Shown here: piece by piece, positions 9,283-17,727 of the stretch
How the letters are laid out: each line of letters begins with the position of its first letter
How positions within the stretch are numbered: the stretch's first letter is position 1
Assembly (NCBI RefSeq): GCF_002159835.1
Contig: NZ_NFJL01000012.1
Span: forward strand, 1-64,000
DNA from: Blautia sp. An249
GTDB lineage: Bacteria; Bacillota; Clostridia; Lachnospirales; Lachnospiraceae
Direction: 5' to 3'
DNA length: 64,000 bases
Program-made: the position numbers and the translations under genes
The notes under the pieces: generated by a model
Databases searched by the model: none
What the model was told of the DNA's origin: nothing
Seen by the model: the letters and a program-made list of their open reading frames with translations, nothing else

Positions 9283-9534
9283 CTACATATCCAATTCGAT
9301 TCCTTCCATGACGGCTCTTGCCTCCAATACGGCAATGTAATCCGCCATAGCCTTATCTTGCATGTTGTATGTGCTCCTGGGACAGGTCGGTGTGAAATTC
9401 AGATCCCCATCATCCCACTTTTTAAGTATTGCCTTCAGCTTCTGCCAGCGGATAACCACCTGATAATACTCAGCCTTAAAACGTTCCTTGTAGTCAGCAC
9501 TTTCCATCAGTGAAATTGTATCCTTCAATTCCAT
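9283..9534 (-). CDS. Small phage protein, crAss001_48-related family
   Basis: 83 aa from the ATG at 9534, which follows AAAGGGAAAG. The sequence (ESADYKERFKAEYYQ, then FTPTCPRSTY and a C-terminal AVLEARAVMEGIEL) resembles a small conserved phage family annotated crAss001_48-related. Function unknown. It lies between the holin-like gene and the tail tube gene. Confidence 0.65.
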   Translation of the reverse strand: MELKDTISLMESADYKERFKAEYYQVVIRWQKLKAILKKWDDGDLNFTPTCPRSTYNMQDKAMADYIAVLEARAVMEGIELDM

Positions 9535-9638
9535 ATTGCTTTCCCTTTCTTTAAAGAACCTCATGCGAACCATTCGGAAATTCCGAACAGTTGATGCTTA
9601 ACCCTGCACCCGGAAGATAAGAAGGATCACCTCCTCTC

Positions 9639-9899
9639 CTATTTCTGCGAAATCTTTGTAATCTGGTTCGCTCCTGTACTGGCTAATCCGCTTACAATTC
9701 CGACCGCCAGCGCATTGATGACATCCGTAGCCGGGAAATCTGCAATCACATACATTCCAACCACTCCCAGAACCGCTCCGGCAATGCCAACAATAACCGG
9801 AATCCATTTGTTATTAACTGCTGTTGCCTTGGCAATCACGCCTACCAGATAACAGATAACCGTAATTCCAATCACGCTCGCTACTCCTGTGAAATCCAT
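9639..9899 (-). CDS. Holin-like membrane protein
   Basis: 86 aa from the ATG at 9899, after AAAGGAGC. Three hydrophobic segments separated by short turns, with a VNNKWIPVIVGIAGAVLG core and a C-terminal VGIVSGLASTGANQ, as in small Firmicutes phage holins. Holins make membrane holes for lysis. Its place between the tail terminator and tail tube genes is unusual, because lysis genes normally follow the tail genes. Confidence 0.7.
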   Translation of the reverse strand: MDFTGVASVIGITVICYLVGVIAKATAVNNKWIPVIVGIAGAVLGVVGMYVIADFPATDVINALAVGIVSGLASTGANQITKISQK

Positions 9900-9983
9900 A
9901 ATTCCATGCTCCTTTCCATAAAAAATAGAGCCTGTTGGCTCCGTTGATGGTTTCTTATATGGCAACGGGAAATCCCGGTGCTT

Positions 9984-10376
9984 TTAAAGTGAATCGCCAA
10001 AACCGATAACTCGTTCATATTCGCTTTTAAATCTACTTACAGATGGGTCAATATTGGGTGTTGGTTCCGGTCCTGAATACCGCCTAAATCCCATTGATTC
10101 AAGAGCTTTATCTGATACTTCATCTATGAGATATGCTTGTGATATATCCTTTTGCCCTGTTGTAAAAATATCTATTTGTATAGTTGGTCTTACAACTCCA
10201 CAATTACCTTCTAAATCCCAATTAACTCCCGGAAGTCCTTTAAATATACAAGACGCATATGGGAAATTTGAAATAGTTCCGCTATTTTTCATCCCATAAC
10301 TATCCCCAACATATTCCGATACCGCCTCAGCCCATTTCTCATAAACAGTTTCTACGATTGTTTTTACTGTCAGCAT
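9984..10376 (-). CDS. Tail terminator / tail completion protein
   Basis: 130 aa. Position (after the HK97-gp10-like gene, before the tail tube) and the pattern PYASCIFKGLPGVNWDLEG...VVRPTIQIDIFTTGQ fit the SPP1 gp17 / tail-completion family, which caps the tail tube. It starts directly at the stop of the gene upstream. Confidence 0.7.
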   Translation of the reverse strand: MLTVKTIVETVYEKWAEAVSEYVGDSYGMKNSGTISNFPYASCIFKGLPGVNWDLEGNCGVVRPTIQIDIFTTGQKDISQAYLIDEVSDKALESMGFRRYSGPEPTPNIDPSVSRFKSEYERVIGFGDSL

Positions 10377-10667
10377 TTAATCACCGCCATAAATTTCTTC
10401 CAATGCAGATTCTAAACTTACATAGCGTCTTATATAAGGAGAAGAAAAGCCATTTTTTTGGTAAATTAATCTTTTCTCACTATCTGATTCTGTATTTAAA
10501 ACCGATTCCAATGCCACTAAGGCATGTTTTACTCCATCATCATACTGCGCCAGATTTTCTTTTGTTTTCACTTCCTCTGCATGTTTTCTTAATTCGCTCA
10601 ATACTCTTTGGGCTTCTCCCATAATGTCAACTTTTTCTACTGTCGTTTTCTTTAAATCCAAATCCAT
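10377..10667 (-). CDS. Hypothetical phage protein, helical
   Basis: 96 aa, predicted mainly helical and charged (RVLSELRKHAEEVKTKENL), ending LESALEEIYGGD. Coupled on both sides: its first base is the last base of the gene before, and it ends at the start of the tail terminator gene. I do not recognise the family; by position it is a head-tail joining accessory protein. Confidence 0.6.
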   Translation of the reverse strand: MDLDLKKTTVEKVDIMGEAQRVLSELRKHAEEVKTKENLAQYDDGVKHALVALESVLNTESDSEKRLIYQKNGFSSPYIRRYVSLESALEEIYGGD

Positions 10668-11206
10668 TATTCGAATACCTCCTTCGCAATCGCCAATATC
10701 TGCCGCCGGATTTCCACGCCAGTTTTATACATCGGCATAGTCGCTTTCACACCATAAGAATGATGCCATTCTCCATCATCCCCCAAGTAATACCAGCCAT
10801 TTGGGTTAAAAGCATTTTTCTGATCTGGAAATGTACCAACTCCCATCCCAAATTCACTTGCCTTGGGATTTTCCGTGGCATTATACTTTATACCTGCGCC
10901 GAACTCCACCGCCAAAAGTAAATTGAAACTTCGCCCATCACTGCTTGTAACAGTCTTCCCAGTAGCCATTAAAATTGCTTTACATCCGGCTTTTTCTGGG
11001 CGAATATCTGTTGTCAATGTGATGGTTTTTCCTTGCGGAGATTCTGCAATGGCTGTTTCAGCTACCTGCACACCAGATTCTGCCAATCTCTGACATAGCA
11101 GTTCGCATTTCCTCGGCAAATCATCCCTGTATTGCTGAATCTGCTTAATGGCTGATTGCAGGCTTTTACGGTCAAACAGGTCAATTTTGATTGTTCGCTT
11201 CGCCAT
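10667..11206 (-). CDS. HK97 gp10-like tail component
   Basis: 179 aa. Fits the HK97-gp10 family involved in head-tail joining. The N-terminus (IKIDLFDRKSLQSAIKQIQQY) is followed by VEFGAGIKYN and GTFPDQKNAFNPNGWYY, motifs common in the long variant. The order between connector and tail terminator genes supports it. Confidence 0.8.
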   Translation of the reverse strand: MAKRTIKIDLFDRKSLQSAIKQIQQYRDDLPRKCELLCQRLAESGVQVAETAIAESPQGKTITLTTDIRPEKAGCKAILMATGKTVTSSDGRSFNLLLAVEFGAGIKYNATENPKASEFGMGVGTFPDQKNAFNPNGWYYLGDDGEWHHSYGVKATMPMYKTGVEIRRQILAIAKEVFE

Positions 11207-11469
11207 TACTCCACCGCCTCATATTTCTTATGAAACACATCCGGTTTACACGGGTAATATTCGCCTCGCAAACCACGGATAATGTAATCCCCCAATTCCG
11301 CCCGCATATTTCCCTCTAACGTTTTGACAACTGCATATTCATAATGCTCTAATGTTCCATATGGAGCAAAATTGCCATTGGTAAATTCCATAATTGAACA
11401 AACCGACTCATCCGAGTCCTCAAAAAGCAACGCTTCAATCTCGCACGGCTTTGTTCTGTATCTCGCCAT
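11206..11469 (-). CDS. PGDYG-domain-like small phage protein
   Basis: 87 aa. The C-terminus, ELGDYIIRGLRGEYYPCKPD followed by FHKKYE, matches the PGDYG-type domain found in small phage proteins; the N-terminus is MARYRTKPCEIEALLF. Role unknown. It overlaps the gp10-like gene by one base, indicating translational coupling. Confidence 0.7.
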   Translation of the reverse strand: MARYRTKPCEIEALLFEDSDESVCSIMEFTNGNFAPYGTLEHYEYAVVKTLEGNMRAELGDYIIRGLRGEYYPCKPDVFHKKYEAVE

Positions 11470-11517
11470 TATTAACTCCCTCCAATTCGGCTTATCCCAT
11501 ACCGGGACATAAGCCCT

Positions 11518-11616
11518 TTACTCACGGTTCCGCCAAAACTTTCTAAAAATATTACTTAGCAAAAGACCGATTACAAACCATAAAATAGGATTATCAATCA
11601 TTTCAAGTAACCTCAT
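11518..11616 (-). CDS. 32-aa single-TM peptide
   Basis: A short frame with one hydrophobic segment (NPILWFVIGLLLSNIF) and a basic tail (RKFWRNRE). Its GGAGG lies inside the last codons of the head-closure gene and the start is 2 nt after that gene's stop. Small membrane peptides are common in phage operons, but there is no independent support. Confidence 0.4.
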   Translation of the reverse strand: MRLLEMIDNPILWFVIGLLLSNIFRKFWRNRE

Positions 11617-11618
11617 AT

Positions 11619-12005
11619 TTATACATTTCCTCCGATTTTGACTATCCCATATCGGAACACAAGTCCCTTCTGCGTGACAAGTAACTTCACAATCCGGTAA
11701 TCCGGCGGTGTAACAGGAATGCTATCCTCTTTCATCGCCAGTTCACCACTTGCGTCCAACTGCGGTTCCACATCAACAAAGCACATATCGCCCTCTTGAA
11801 CATCCAGTTTCTTGTAGGAGGTTATGTATCGGTCATAATTAGGAACCACGCCCGCAGCAATTTCTTCAGGAGTACCGGATGTGGCGCTCACGGGCAATTC
11901 TTTCATAAAAGGCTTTGCATAAACCTTTACTTTGTCAATCCCGACATTTTTTTCCGTTACCCGGGTAAACCATACTTTCTGTTGTTGTCGCTTAAAACTC
12001 CTCAT
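11619..12005 (-). CDS. Head closure / head-tail connector protein
   Basis: 128 aa. Contains a VPNYDRYITSYKK segment and a C-terminal VTPPDYRIVKLLVTQKG beta-rich region, as in SPP1 gp16-like head-closure proteins. It lies between the first connector gene and the gp10-like gene, the usual place. Confidence 0.65.
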   Translation of the reverse strand: MRSFKRQQQKVWFTRVTEKNVGIDKVKVYAKPFMKELPVSATSGTPEEIAAGVVPNYDRYITSYKKLDVQEGDMCFVDVEPQLDASGELAMKEDSIPVTPPDYRIVKLLVTQKGLVFRYGIVKIGGNV

Positions 12006-12222
12006 GCCGCCACCGCCTTATTTGTAAAACGTGCAATTTTTTTTGTATTTCCGGAAAACTATCTTTCCATTTACTAATCCCATCACCTGTAAATGAAAAG
12101 TATCTCATTTTTCCGCATTTTTTACAGCAATGTATTGCGCCAATTTGTTTACCATTCTCCTTAACGTCACACCAAGGAACTTCCTTATGCAACCCTATTG
12201 CACACAAAATTTTACTAAGCAT
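11992..12222 (-). CDS. Small zinc-binding protein, DUF1660-like
   Basis: 76 aa. The N-terminus LCAIGLHKEVPWC followed by HCCKKCGK gives a Cys/His zinc site like that of DUF1660 phage proteins. It overlaps the head-closure gene by 14 bp. Unknown role; not normally a structural component. Confidence 0.6.
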   Translation of the reverse strand: MLSKILCAIGLHKEVPWCDVKENGKQIGAIHCCKKCGKMRYFSFTGDGISKWKDSFPEIQKKLHVLQIRRWRHEEF

Positions 12223-12231
12223 AACTTCTCC

Positions 12232-12762
12232 TTACAAAAACGTTCCTTCGTCACTACATTCTCTGTAAATCCGCTTTATATTCTCAATCGCCAAAACAGC
12301 CTTGTTGTTTCGATAATCCGGGTGACTATTGCAATACTTCTCATATTCCGTGATGTCCTCAAGAATCTGGTCGAAATGCTCTTTGGTATGCTTTGCGTCA
12401 TGCCGAATCTCGTCATCAAATCGAAGAATGCGGTAACGGAACGTAGAAGCCTGATTCTCCCCGTTCTCCCGTCGTAGTTCTCCAAGGGAATGATTTACTG
12501 AATCAAGTTTTTTCCCGAGACCATTAATAGAATCTGTCAGCTTCGTTCTAATGTCAATGCTTTGTTCATGCCATTTTGGATACTGCTCCACCTGGTCTAT
12601 AACTTGATTAAATTTCTCGTTATTTTCCCTCTCTTTAAAAGCTTTATCTCTAATGTATTTTTCTATTTTTTTATATGTAGCAAACATAAAACCAATGGCG
12701 CACAGGAAAACCACTGCCTTACCAATAGTTATGTCGCCAAACAACTGCAAAAAATAATCCAT
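12232..12762 (-). CDS. Membrane-anchored coiled-coil protein
   Basis: 176 aa from the ATG at 12762, after GGGAGAAG. One N-terminal TM helix (IGKAVVFLCAIGFMFATY) is followed by a charged coiled-coil with the pattern IRTKLTDSINGLGKKLDSV. The C-terminus holds FDDEIRHDAKHTKEHFDQ, seen in several phage proteins of unknown function inside head-tail modules. Topology suggests a cytoplasmic rod tethered to the membrane. Confidence 0.6.
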   Translation of the reverse strand: MDYFLQLFGDITIGKAVVFLCAIGFMFATYKKIEKYIRDKAFKERENNEKFNQVIDQVEQYPKWHEQSIDIRTKLTDSINGLGKKLDSVNHSLGELRRENGENQASTFRYRILRFDDEIRHDAKHTKEHFDQILEDITEYEKYCNSHPDYRNNKAVLAIENIKRIYRECSDEGTFL

Positions 12763-12859
12763 CTCAAAACTTCTCCCTTTTAAGACTTGTTTGCTCCCCT
12801 GCCACCTCACACAAACTCCCTGCGCCGATAAGGAAGGTATCGACACGCTCCGTCTTTTA

Positions 12860-13189
12860 TTAGCAGATAACTGCTATTGGAATTACATTATGCATAGAAT
12901 AAATTTCTTTTTCGCTATCCCAAGAATGATTTTCCCCATTCCCAGAAAAGCTTTGATGAAACTCTACTCCCTGCTTGCTGCACCAATATAAGGTCAGATC
13001 AAATAAGCAGGCATAATATTTTTCCATGTCTTTTTCTTTTATCTCATCCGTATAACATTCAGGATAATTTCTTTTATTTTGGAATGAACAAATCGCTCTG
13101 CGAGCACAGAAGAGTAGAGAGCCTTCTTGTTCACTGTCATAATCACTTCCAAGATAATTTTTCAAATCTTGCAAAATTTCTCTCTCCAC
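12860..13189 (-). CDS. Head-tail connector (gp6/gp15-like)
   Basis: 109 aa with GTG start preceded by GGAGGCAGG. Helical protein with LCARRAICSFQNKRNYPE and LTLYWCSKQGVEF segments, resembling small DNA-packaging/connector proteins that sit under the portal. The order after the capsid genes supports the call. Confidence 0.65.
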   Translation of the reverse strand: MEREILQDLKNYLGSDYDSEQEGSLLFCARRAICSFQNKRNYPECYTDEIKEKDMEKYYACLFDLTLYWCSKQGVEFHQSFSGNGENHSWDSEKEIYSMHNVIPIAVIC

Positions 13190-13203
13190 TCGACCTGCCT
13201 CCT

Positions 13204-13725
13204 TTAATTCTGTTGAGATAAGAATTCGCTAATCACATCTGCCTTAAGAATCTTTGTGATTTTATACCCTCTCTCCTCAGCAATTTCTTTGATTTTGCTA
13301 ACCGTCATGTTTTCCAGCATTTCTTGCGTATACACTATATCGTCGGTTGTTTGCTCTGACAGAGACATTGTGCTTAAAGAATTCTCGTCTTCTGCTTTTT
13401 CTTCAAGCGTCACGGCTAAATAAATTGTACGGGGCTGAAGCTCGCCGTCCGTTCCAGTTGGAGTAGCAGTGATCACATCATCAGGGTCAACCACACGAAG
13501 AACAAGATAACTGTCGCCAGATGTCAGTGTTACTTTCTTCTGGTTTCCGCCAGTATGAGAAATCTCAATACTGGTCACTTTCTCATCGGTGAAGCTGTCT
13601 GCGAAATCAAGCGCCAGATAGTTTCCTTCCTGCTCTTCGGTGTCGCTGCCGTTAAATTCCGTGTATCCAGTCACATATTTCAAATTGCCAGAAAGGGTTA
13701 TGCCGTCAAACTCCATGTTATCCAT
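13204..13725 (-). CDS. Capsid-associated protein (head decoration or fibre-like), start uncertain
   Basis: At least 173 aa from the ATG at 13725, but the same frame is open for 24 more codons back to the capsid gene stop and encodes a plausible N-terminus (VGKGTYYGKTAAEL) with no ATG, GTG or TTG. An ATA at 13797 overlaps the capsid stop. The body is beta-rich (SYLVLRVVDPDDVI) and the C-terminus has a short SAP/HeH-like helix pair (MTVSKIKEIAEERGYKI). Probably a capsid accessory protein. Confidence 0.65.
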   Translation of the reverse strand: MDNMEFDGITLSGNLKYVTGYTEFNGSDTEEQEGNYLALDFADSFTDEKVTSIEISHTGGNQKKVTLTSGDSYLVLRVVDPDDVITATPTGTDGELQPRTIYLAVTLEEKAEDENSLSTMSLSEQTTDDIVYTQEMLENMTVSKIKEIAEERGYKITKILKADVISEFLSQQN

Positions 13726-13793
13726 AAGCTCGGCGGCAGTCTTTCCATAATATGTTCCCTTACCTACCTCAACCTTTACAGCATCAGCCCCTG

Positions 13794-14615
13794 TTATTTT
13801 CCCTTATGTACCCCGATGGCCTCCTTTTTCTGATCCAGAACAAAACAATCATAACGAACACGTGCCTCTACCAGATAACCGGAGATGCCAGGCGCATCAT
13901 CATGAATCTTGAATTCCTGAAGCTTAACCGGAGACGGAGAAGCAATTGGATTTGTGATAATAAAATCAACATCTGCAGGGAAGTAGGAAGTAGGCGCTTT
14001 AAACACTAAAACACCATCAACCTCACCAACAAGTCCCTTGATTGCAATCTGTGTTGCCATATCACCAACCTTTGTAAAAGACTCATCCAGTTTCAGGAAG
14101 TTATGGTATGCAGGTGTACAGATACATACTCTTCCTCCGGTCGGCGCTTTTGCATCATCCAGTTTTTCCTGAACCGCCAGAAATTCTTCATATGCATTCT
14201 CTTTTGTGACTGCTTTGGTAACGACATGTGCTGCTTTTCCCGCAATAACACCAAGGCGGTATTTATCCATTGCCGGAATTACGAGATTGTCAATGTTTTC
14301 TCTCAGAGTAGCTGCTGCCTCCATAGTTCCATTTGTGTCCTGCTGCGTCTTTTTATCAATGGTATAGGTAAAAGACTTGTCCTGGGTAATTTTCATTTCC
14401 TGAACGGCATTCCCCAGTTCATCCGGGGTACCATAACGATTTGCCCCAGTTAGATTATAATCATTTAAAGTTGTCAGCGCACGGCTGAATACCTTGACTG
14501 TCTCTACGCCGATCCAATCAAAGTTTTGGTTTACCAATGAAGCTGTCAGTGAGCCAAGCTTAAATCTCTCATCTACAATATTTGCGTATTTCTCAGCATA
14601 ATTAACAGTTGCCAT
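13794..14615 (-). CDS. Major capsid protein
   Basis: 273 aa. HK97-fold shell subunit. Features: N-terminal MATVNYAEKYANIVDERF, an AGKAAHVVTKAV helix, and PTGGRVCICTPAYHNFLK followed by VGEVDGVLVF, all usual in gut Firmicutes phage capsids. It follows a DUF4355-type scaffold gene. Start ATG after GAAAGGAGA in the leader shared with the tail tube gene. Confidence 0.9.
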   Translation of the reverse strand: MATVNYAEKYANIVDERFKLGSLTASLVNQNFDWIGVETVKVFSRALTTLNDYNLTGANRYGTPDELGNAVQEMKITQDKSFTYTIDKKTQQDTNGTMEAAATLRENIDNLVIPAMDKYRLGVIAGKAAHVVTKAVTKENAYEEFLAVQEKLDDAKAPTGGRVCICTPAYHNFLKLDESFTKVGDMATQIAIKGLVGEVDGVLVFKAPTSYFPADVDFIITNPIASPSPVKLQEFKIHDDAPGISGYLVEARVRYDCFVLDQKKEAIGVHKGK

Positions 14616-14674
14616 AAATTCTCCTTTCTACCGCTAACTGTTGCGGTCAGCGACTACCTGTCTGGTAGCCGGTG
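14616..14674 (-). promoter_or_regulatory. 5' leader shared with the tail tube gene (capsid copy)
   Basis: 59 nt matching the leader at 9157-9217. It contains a CTACC/GGTAG hairpin, a CCGC/GCGG hairpin and the Shine-Dalgarno AAAGGAG. Present only before the two genes whose products are needed in the largest amounts. Confidence 0.7.
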
Positions 14675-14680
14675 CTTTCT

Positions 14681-15223
14681 TTATTTTCCTGTAAAACCTT
14701 TAATAAATGGATCCTCTGCATTGGGGTCTTCCTCCGCCCCAGACTGCACATCTGGTCTGGATTTAATCCACTCTGCTTCTGCAGATTTCAGACTTGCAGC
14801 CATCATCTTTTTGATATTGGCAGAAACAGTTTCCTTATCTCCATCAAGTTCAGCTTCTGCCGTCTTTGCCGCAAGCTCCGGCTCCATTCCCATATCTGCG
14901 TATCTTGCCTTTGCTTCAATTAATGCCAGCTTCTTCTCCAGGCCAGCCACATATTCTTTGTGAGCTTCTTCTTGCTCCCTTTTTGCATCTTCGGCTGCTT
15001 CTTCCGCCGTCTGTTTTGCCCGAAGCTGTTTCTTCAGCGTTGCAATTTCACTGGAATACTTATCAGAAGCGACTTTCATCTTTTCTTTCTCAGCACGCTC
15101 CCTTGCCAATTCTGCCATCACTTCTTCAAGGGTAGGCTGCTTATCCTCCTGATTTTCCGTTCCTTCTTCCACTGTTTTTTCTTTGTTTTCTAATTCCTCA
15201 TTTACATTTTTGTTCTCGTCCAT
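14681..15223 (-). CDS. Capsid scaffold protein (DUF4355)
   Basis: 180 aa, highly charged, coiled-coil throughout the middle (ELARERAEKEKMKVASDKY, then LRAKQTAEEAAEDAKREQE), with a C-terminal FIKGFTGK tail. Acidic N-terminus rich in E and N. Scaffolds direct procapsid assembly and are then removed; the gene lies directly before the capsid gene. Confidence 0.88.
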   Translation of the reverse strand: MDENKNVNEELENKEKTVEEGTENQEDKQPTLEEVMAELARERAEKEKMKVASDKYSSEIATLKKQLRAKQTAEEAAEDAKREQEEAHKEYVAGLEKKLALIEAKARYADMGMEPELAAKTAEAELDGDKETVSANIKKMMAASLKSAEAEWIKSRPDVQSGAEEDPNAEDPFIKGFTGK

Positions 15224-15240
15224 AATTCCTTACTCCTTTT

Positions 15241-15308
15241 CTGCGAAACTTGGTATCCCGGCTTCTCTGCCGACCTGCGAAACTTAATATCCCGATTTCT
15301 CTACCGGC
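15241..15308. repeat. Two tandem 34-bp repeats in the scaffold leader
   Basis: Two diverged copies beginning CTGCGAAACTT and sharing ATCCCG and TTCTCT, in the leader between the minor head terminator and the scaffold gene. A partial third start follows. Possible regulatory duplication. Confidence 0.55.
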
Positions 15309-15342
15309 TTGCGCGATTATAGTCAATCTCCTGACTGTATAT

Positions 15343-15365
15343 AAAAACAGCCGGTTTCCCGACTG
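15343..15365 (-). terminator. Terminator after the minor head gene
   Basis: Minus-strand stem CAGTCGG, loop GAAA, CCGGCTG, followed by TTTTT. It begins 7 bp after the minor head stop and lies inside the structural operon, so it is either leaky or offset by a promoter before the scaffold gene (a TATAAT lies nearby on the same strand). Confidence 0.75.
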
Positions 15366-15371
15366 CTTATA

Positions 15372-16007
15372 TCAAAAATATTTCGTAACGCACCTGCAAT
15401 TTGTCAGTTCTGATGTGCTTGCCCCCAGGCTTGCGTCATGTGCATGTTGCATTAAGGATCCGCCAACAAAAAACGGCTCATCAATGGGCAAAACAATTCC
15501 GTTTACTTCCCTGTGCGTTTCTCTTGTCTCGTGGTCTAAAATAGCGAACCACTGTTTTTTCTTTTTGCCTGTTTTCTTGGCATATTCAAAATCAGAATGG
15601 TTGAAAACCAAATTGCTTTCATTCTCAGCCATAAACATGGCCCTATCACTTGTATAAAAATAAGGGGTATCCTGATTCCTCTTAGTTGAATCCACAGCTT
15701 CTCGCGATATATCCTTTACATATCTTTTGAGGTAATTATCAGCTACCCCAAGGCTGTACAAAGCATTTATATAACCTTTTTCAAATTCCTTCTGCGCCCG
15801 TTCCCAATTTACCGAATTATATTGTTTCATGGTAAATAGCAAAGCCAGAACAAATAAAAAAGACTCCTCAAGCTTTTCCGCAAGAGAAATCCTCTGTTCC
15901 ATTTGTTCATCAGTTAAATCCATTTCACCAAAATATTGTATATATGGAATTGCCTTGTGTGTTTGATTTAAACGGTTTAACTCGTCAAAAGAAATGTCAA
16001 ATGTCAT
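15372..16007 (-). CDS. Minor head protein (SPP1 gp7-like)
   Basis: 211 aa. The C-terminal half carries the pattern of the Mu gpF / SPP1 gp7 family: YFYTSDRAMFMAENE, WFAILDHETRETHREVNG, then a terminal NCRCVTKYF Cys motif. Minor head proteins sit at the portal vertex and aid DNA ejection. It is one base from the portal stop. It is shorter than the usual 300 or more residues of the family. Confidence 0.82.
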   Translation of the reverse strand: MTFDISFDELNRLNQTHKAIPYIQYFGEMDLTDEQMEQRISLAEKLEESFLFVLALLFTMKQYNSVNWERAQKEFEKGYINALYSLGVADNYLKRYVKDISREAVDSTKRNQDTPYFYTSDRAMFMAENESNLVFNHSDFEYAKKTGKKKKQWFAILDHETRETHREVNGIVLPIDEPFFVGGSLMQHAHDASLGASTSELTNCRCVTKYF

Positions 16008-16008
16008 T

Positions 16009-17574
16009 TCAAATCACCTGCCCTGCACCGCCAAGAATTGGGCTATTGCTTGTCTGGTCACTCAAATCGGACATATTACGCTTATCTGCTTCACTTTCGG
16101 ATTCCTTTTGTTTGTCCCACAAGGATGCCTGGTATTTTTCAATAAGAGGCCTGCTGTTCTCCCAGACAAGGTTGCTGTCCGGAAACAAGTCAACCACTTG
16201 AAATGCATCTCTTCCATAGCATCCAATTTTAATAAGCGTTGCTAAAGCATTACATTTTGTTGCCATATCATAAGTTTTGTTTCTAGTGAATTTTGGGATC
16301 ATATCCGACACTCTTAATTTCAACAACGGACTATCTGCTGGAGTATCAGAAGATTTTGCAATGGCTGCAAGCATAACCTTTGCCAGCCGCATTTTGCTCT
16401 TTTTAATCAACTGTTCCTCCCTGCAGGCATCCACCTCAGCGTCGCTCCAACCGGAGCTCATACTCATTGCAGTCCCGGTAGAGCCCCCACCTGGTTCGCT
16501 TCTTAGAGGCACATGGCATTTTTGCAAAATCACATCACGTCGATATTTTATATCTGCCAAAATTCCTTCGTACTGTGTATCCATAACAAGAGGTTGTATT
16601 TTAGGACTCTTCCCCTCACCAGAAAAAGACATCACCCACTGGCCGCCAACAGGCTTTATAGTTTCTCCAGTCTCCGGATCCTTGGGAAATTCAATATCAT
16701 TCCCCCACCACATCTCCTGCGTATCCTGCGCCACATTATTTGTAAAATCTGAAACCAGAATATTAAGGTTATCCATATCGGAGATCTGCCGTTCAAAGCA
16801 CCCCATTCTATCAGGAGAACGGATAAATTCTATAATCGGAATCATTCCAAGAGGGTTTTTCTCTCCGCTCCTTGGGCGGAATCCCCATGTGTCCTTTTGT
16901 TCCCCATTTATGACTCTCGCCATGTTCTTAATTTCATACCGCCTGTCTTTAGTAAAACAGGTATAATATGTATTTCCATTTTTCAGAGTACGGAATGTGA
17001 CTCCCATTACAGGTCTGCGATAGGGAGAACTGTCATATACAACAAATGTGCAAAGAGGATTAAGCGTCACGCAATCAAATACAGAACCACCCTCATATTC
17101 ATTTTTAATATCGACCATCTGGTATCCAACGCCTGTAATTTCAACAAATCTTGCAAGCTCTTGGTCATTAGAAGGCATCCCTTCATCTTCCAACATTTCA
17201 TTAAAAAGAGAAATTCCGTTATCATCGACTTCTGGTGGATTTTTTCCCAAGTCGCAATTACTTCTTTGCCCAAACATAATTGGAAATCCCCAGTTATATC
17301 CAAGCTTAAAGTCCGTCACTTCATTTGCAACGTTATCACATACTTTAATATCAATTTCTTTACGTATAATTTTCTTCCTTTTAAGAGGCTGAATTCCTTT
17401 TTCATAATTTAACAGAAAAAGTGACTGCACCGCATTAGATTCATGGATAAGCATTGCTTCTTGAAGTATAGAAATCACATTTTTTTCTGTAATCTCTTGA
17501 ACGTCTAAAATAATTCGTTTTCTTCCCTTTAATTCAATGTCTGCATCAATTTCATGTGTATGGACATCCTGCAA
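16009..17574 (-). CDS. Portal protein (SPP1 gp6-like)
   Basis: 521 aa. The portal ring is the DNA entry and exit channel and the docking site for terminase. SPP1-type features: KLGYNWGFPIMFG near the first quarter, FVEITGVGYQMVDIKNE, RSGEKNPLGMIPIIEF, and a C-terminal AEVDACREEQLIKKSK helix. Start is a TTG preceded by GGTGGTGATAAGG. It follows TerL and a small regulator gene. Confidence 0.92.
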   Translation of the reverse strand: MQDVHTHEIDADIELKGRKRIILDVQEITEKNVISILQEAMLIHESNAVQSLFLLNYEKGIQPLKRKKIIRKEIDIKVCDNVANEVTDFKLGYNWGFPIMFGQRSNCDLGKNPPEVDDNGISLFNEMLEDEGMPSNDQELARFVEITGVGYQMVDIKNEYEGGSVFDCVTLNPLCTFVVYDSSPYRRPVMGVTFRTLKNGNTYYTCFTKDRRYEIKNMARVINGEQKDTWGFRPRSGEKNPLGMIPIIEFIRSPDRMGCFERQISDMDNLNILVSDFTNNVAQDTQEMWWGNDIEFPKDPETGETIKPVGGQWVMSFSGEGKSPKIQPLVMDTQYEGILADIKYRRDVILQKCHVPLRSEPGGGSTGTAMSMSSGWSDAEVDACREEQLIKKSKMRLAKVMLAAIAKSSDTPADSPLLKLRVSDMIPKFTRNKTYDMATKCNALATLIKIGCYGRDAFQVVDLFPDSNLVWENSRPLIEKYQASLWDKQKESESEADKRNMSDLSDQTSNSPILGGAGQVI

Positions 17575-17587
17575 TCCTTATCACCAC

Positions 17588-17716
17588 CTAATTATTTTCC
17601 ACATATTTCCCTCCAAAAGTTACTCCGGAACCGCATGTCCTCTTTTTAAAAGTAACCGGAATATCTATCCATTTCTTTTTCTTATGTTCCTCATACTTAT
17701 TTTTTGTTTTATCCAT
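17588..17716 (-). CDS. 42-aa basic small protein
   Basis: ATG at 17716 after TGGAGAAAAA; the frame ends 14 bp before the portal start. Lys-rich N-terminus (YEEHKKKKWIDIP) and a Gly-rich C-terminus (CGSGVTFGGKY). It begins just after a strong terminator, so it is the first gene of the portal transcript. Function unknown. Confidence 0.55.
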   Translation of the reverse strand: MDKTKNKYEEHKKKKWIDIPVTFKKRTCGSGVTFGGKYVENN

Positions 17717-17727
17717 TTTTTCTCCAC

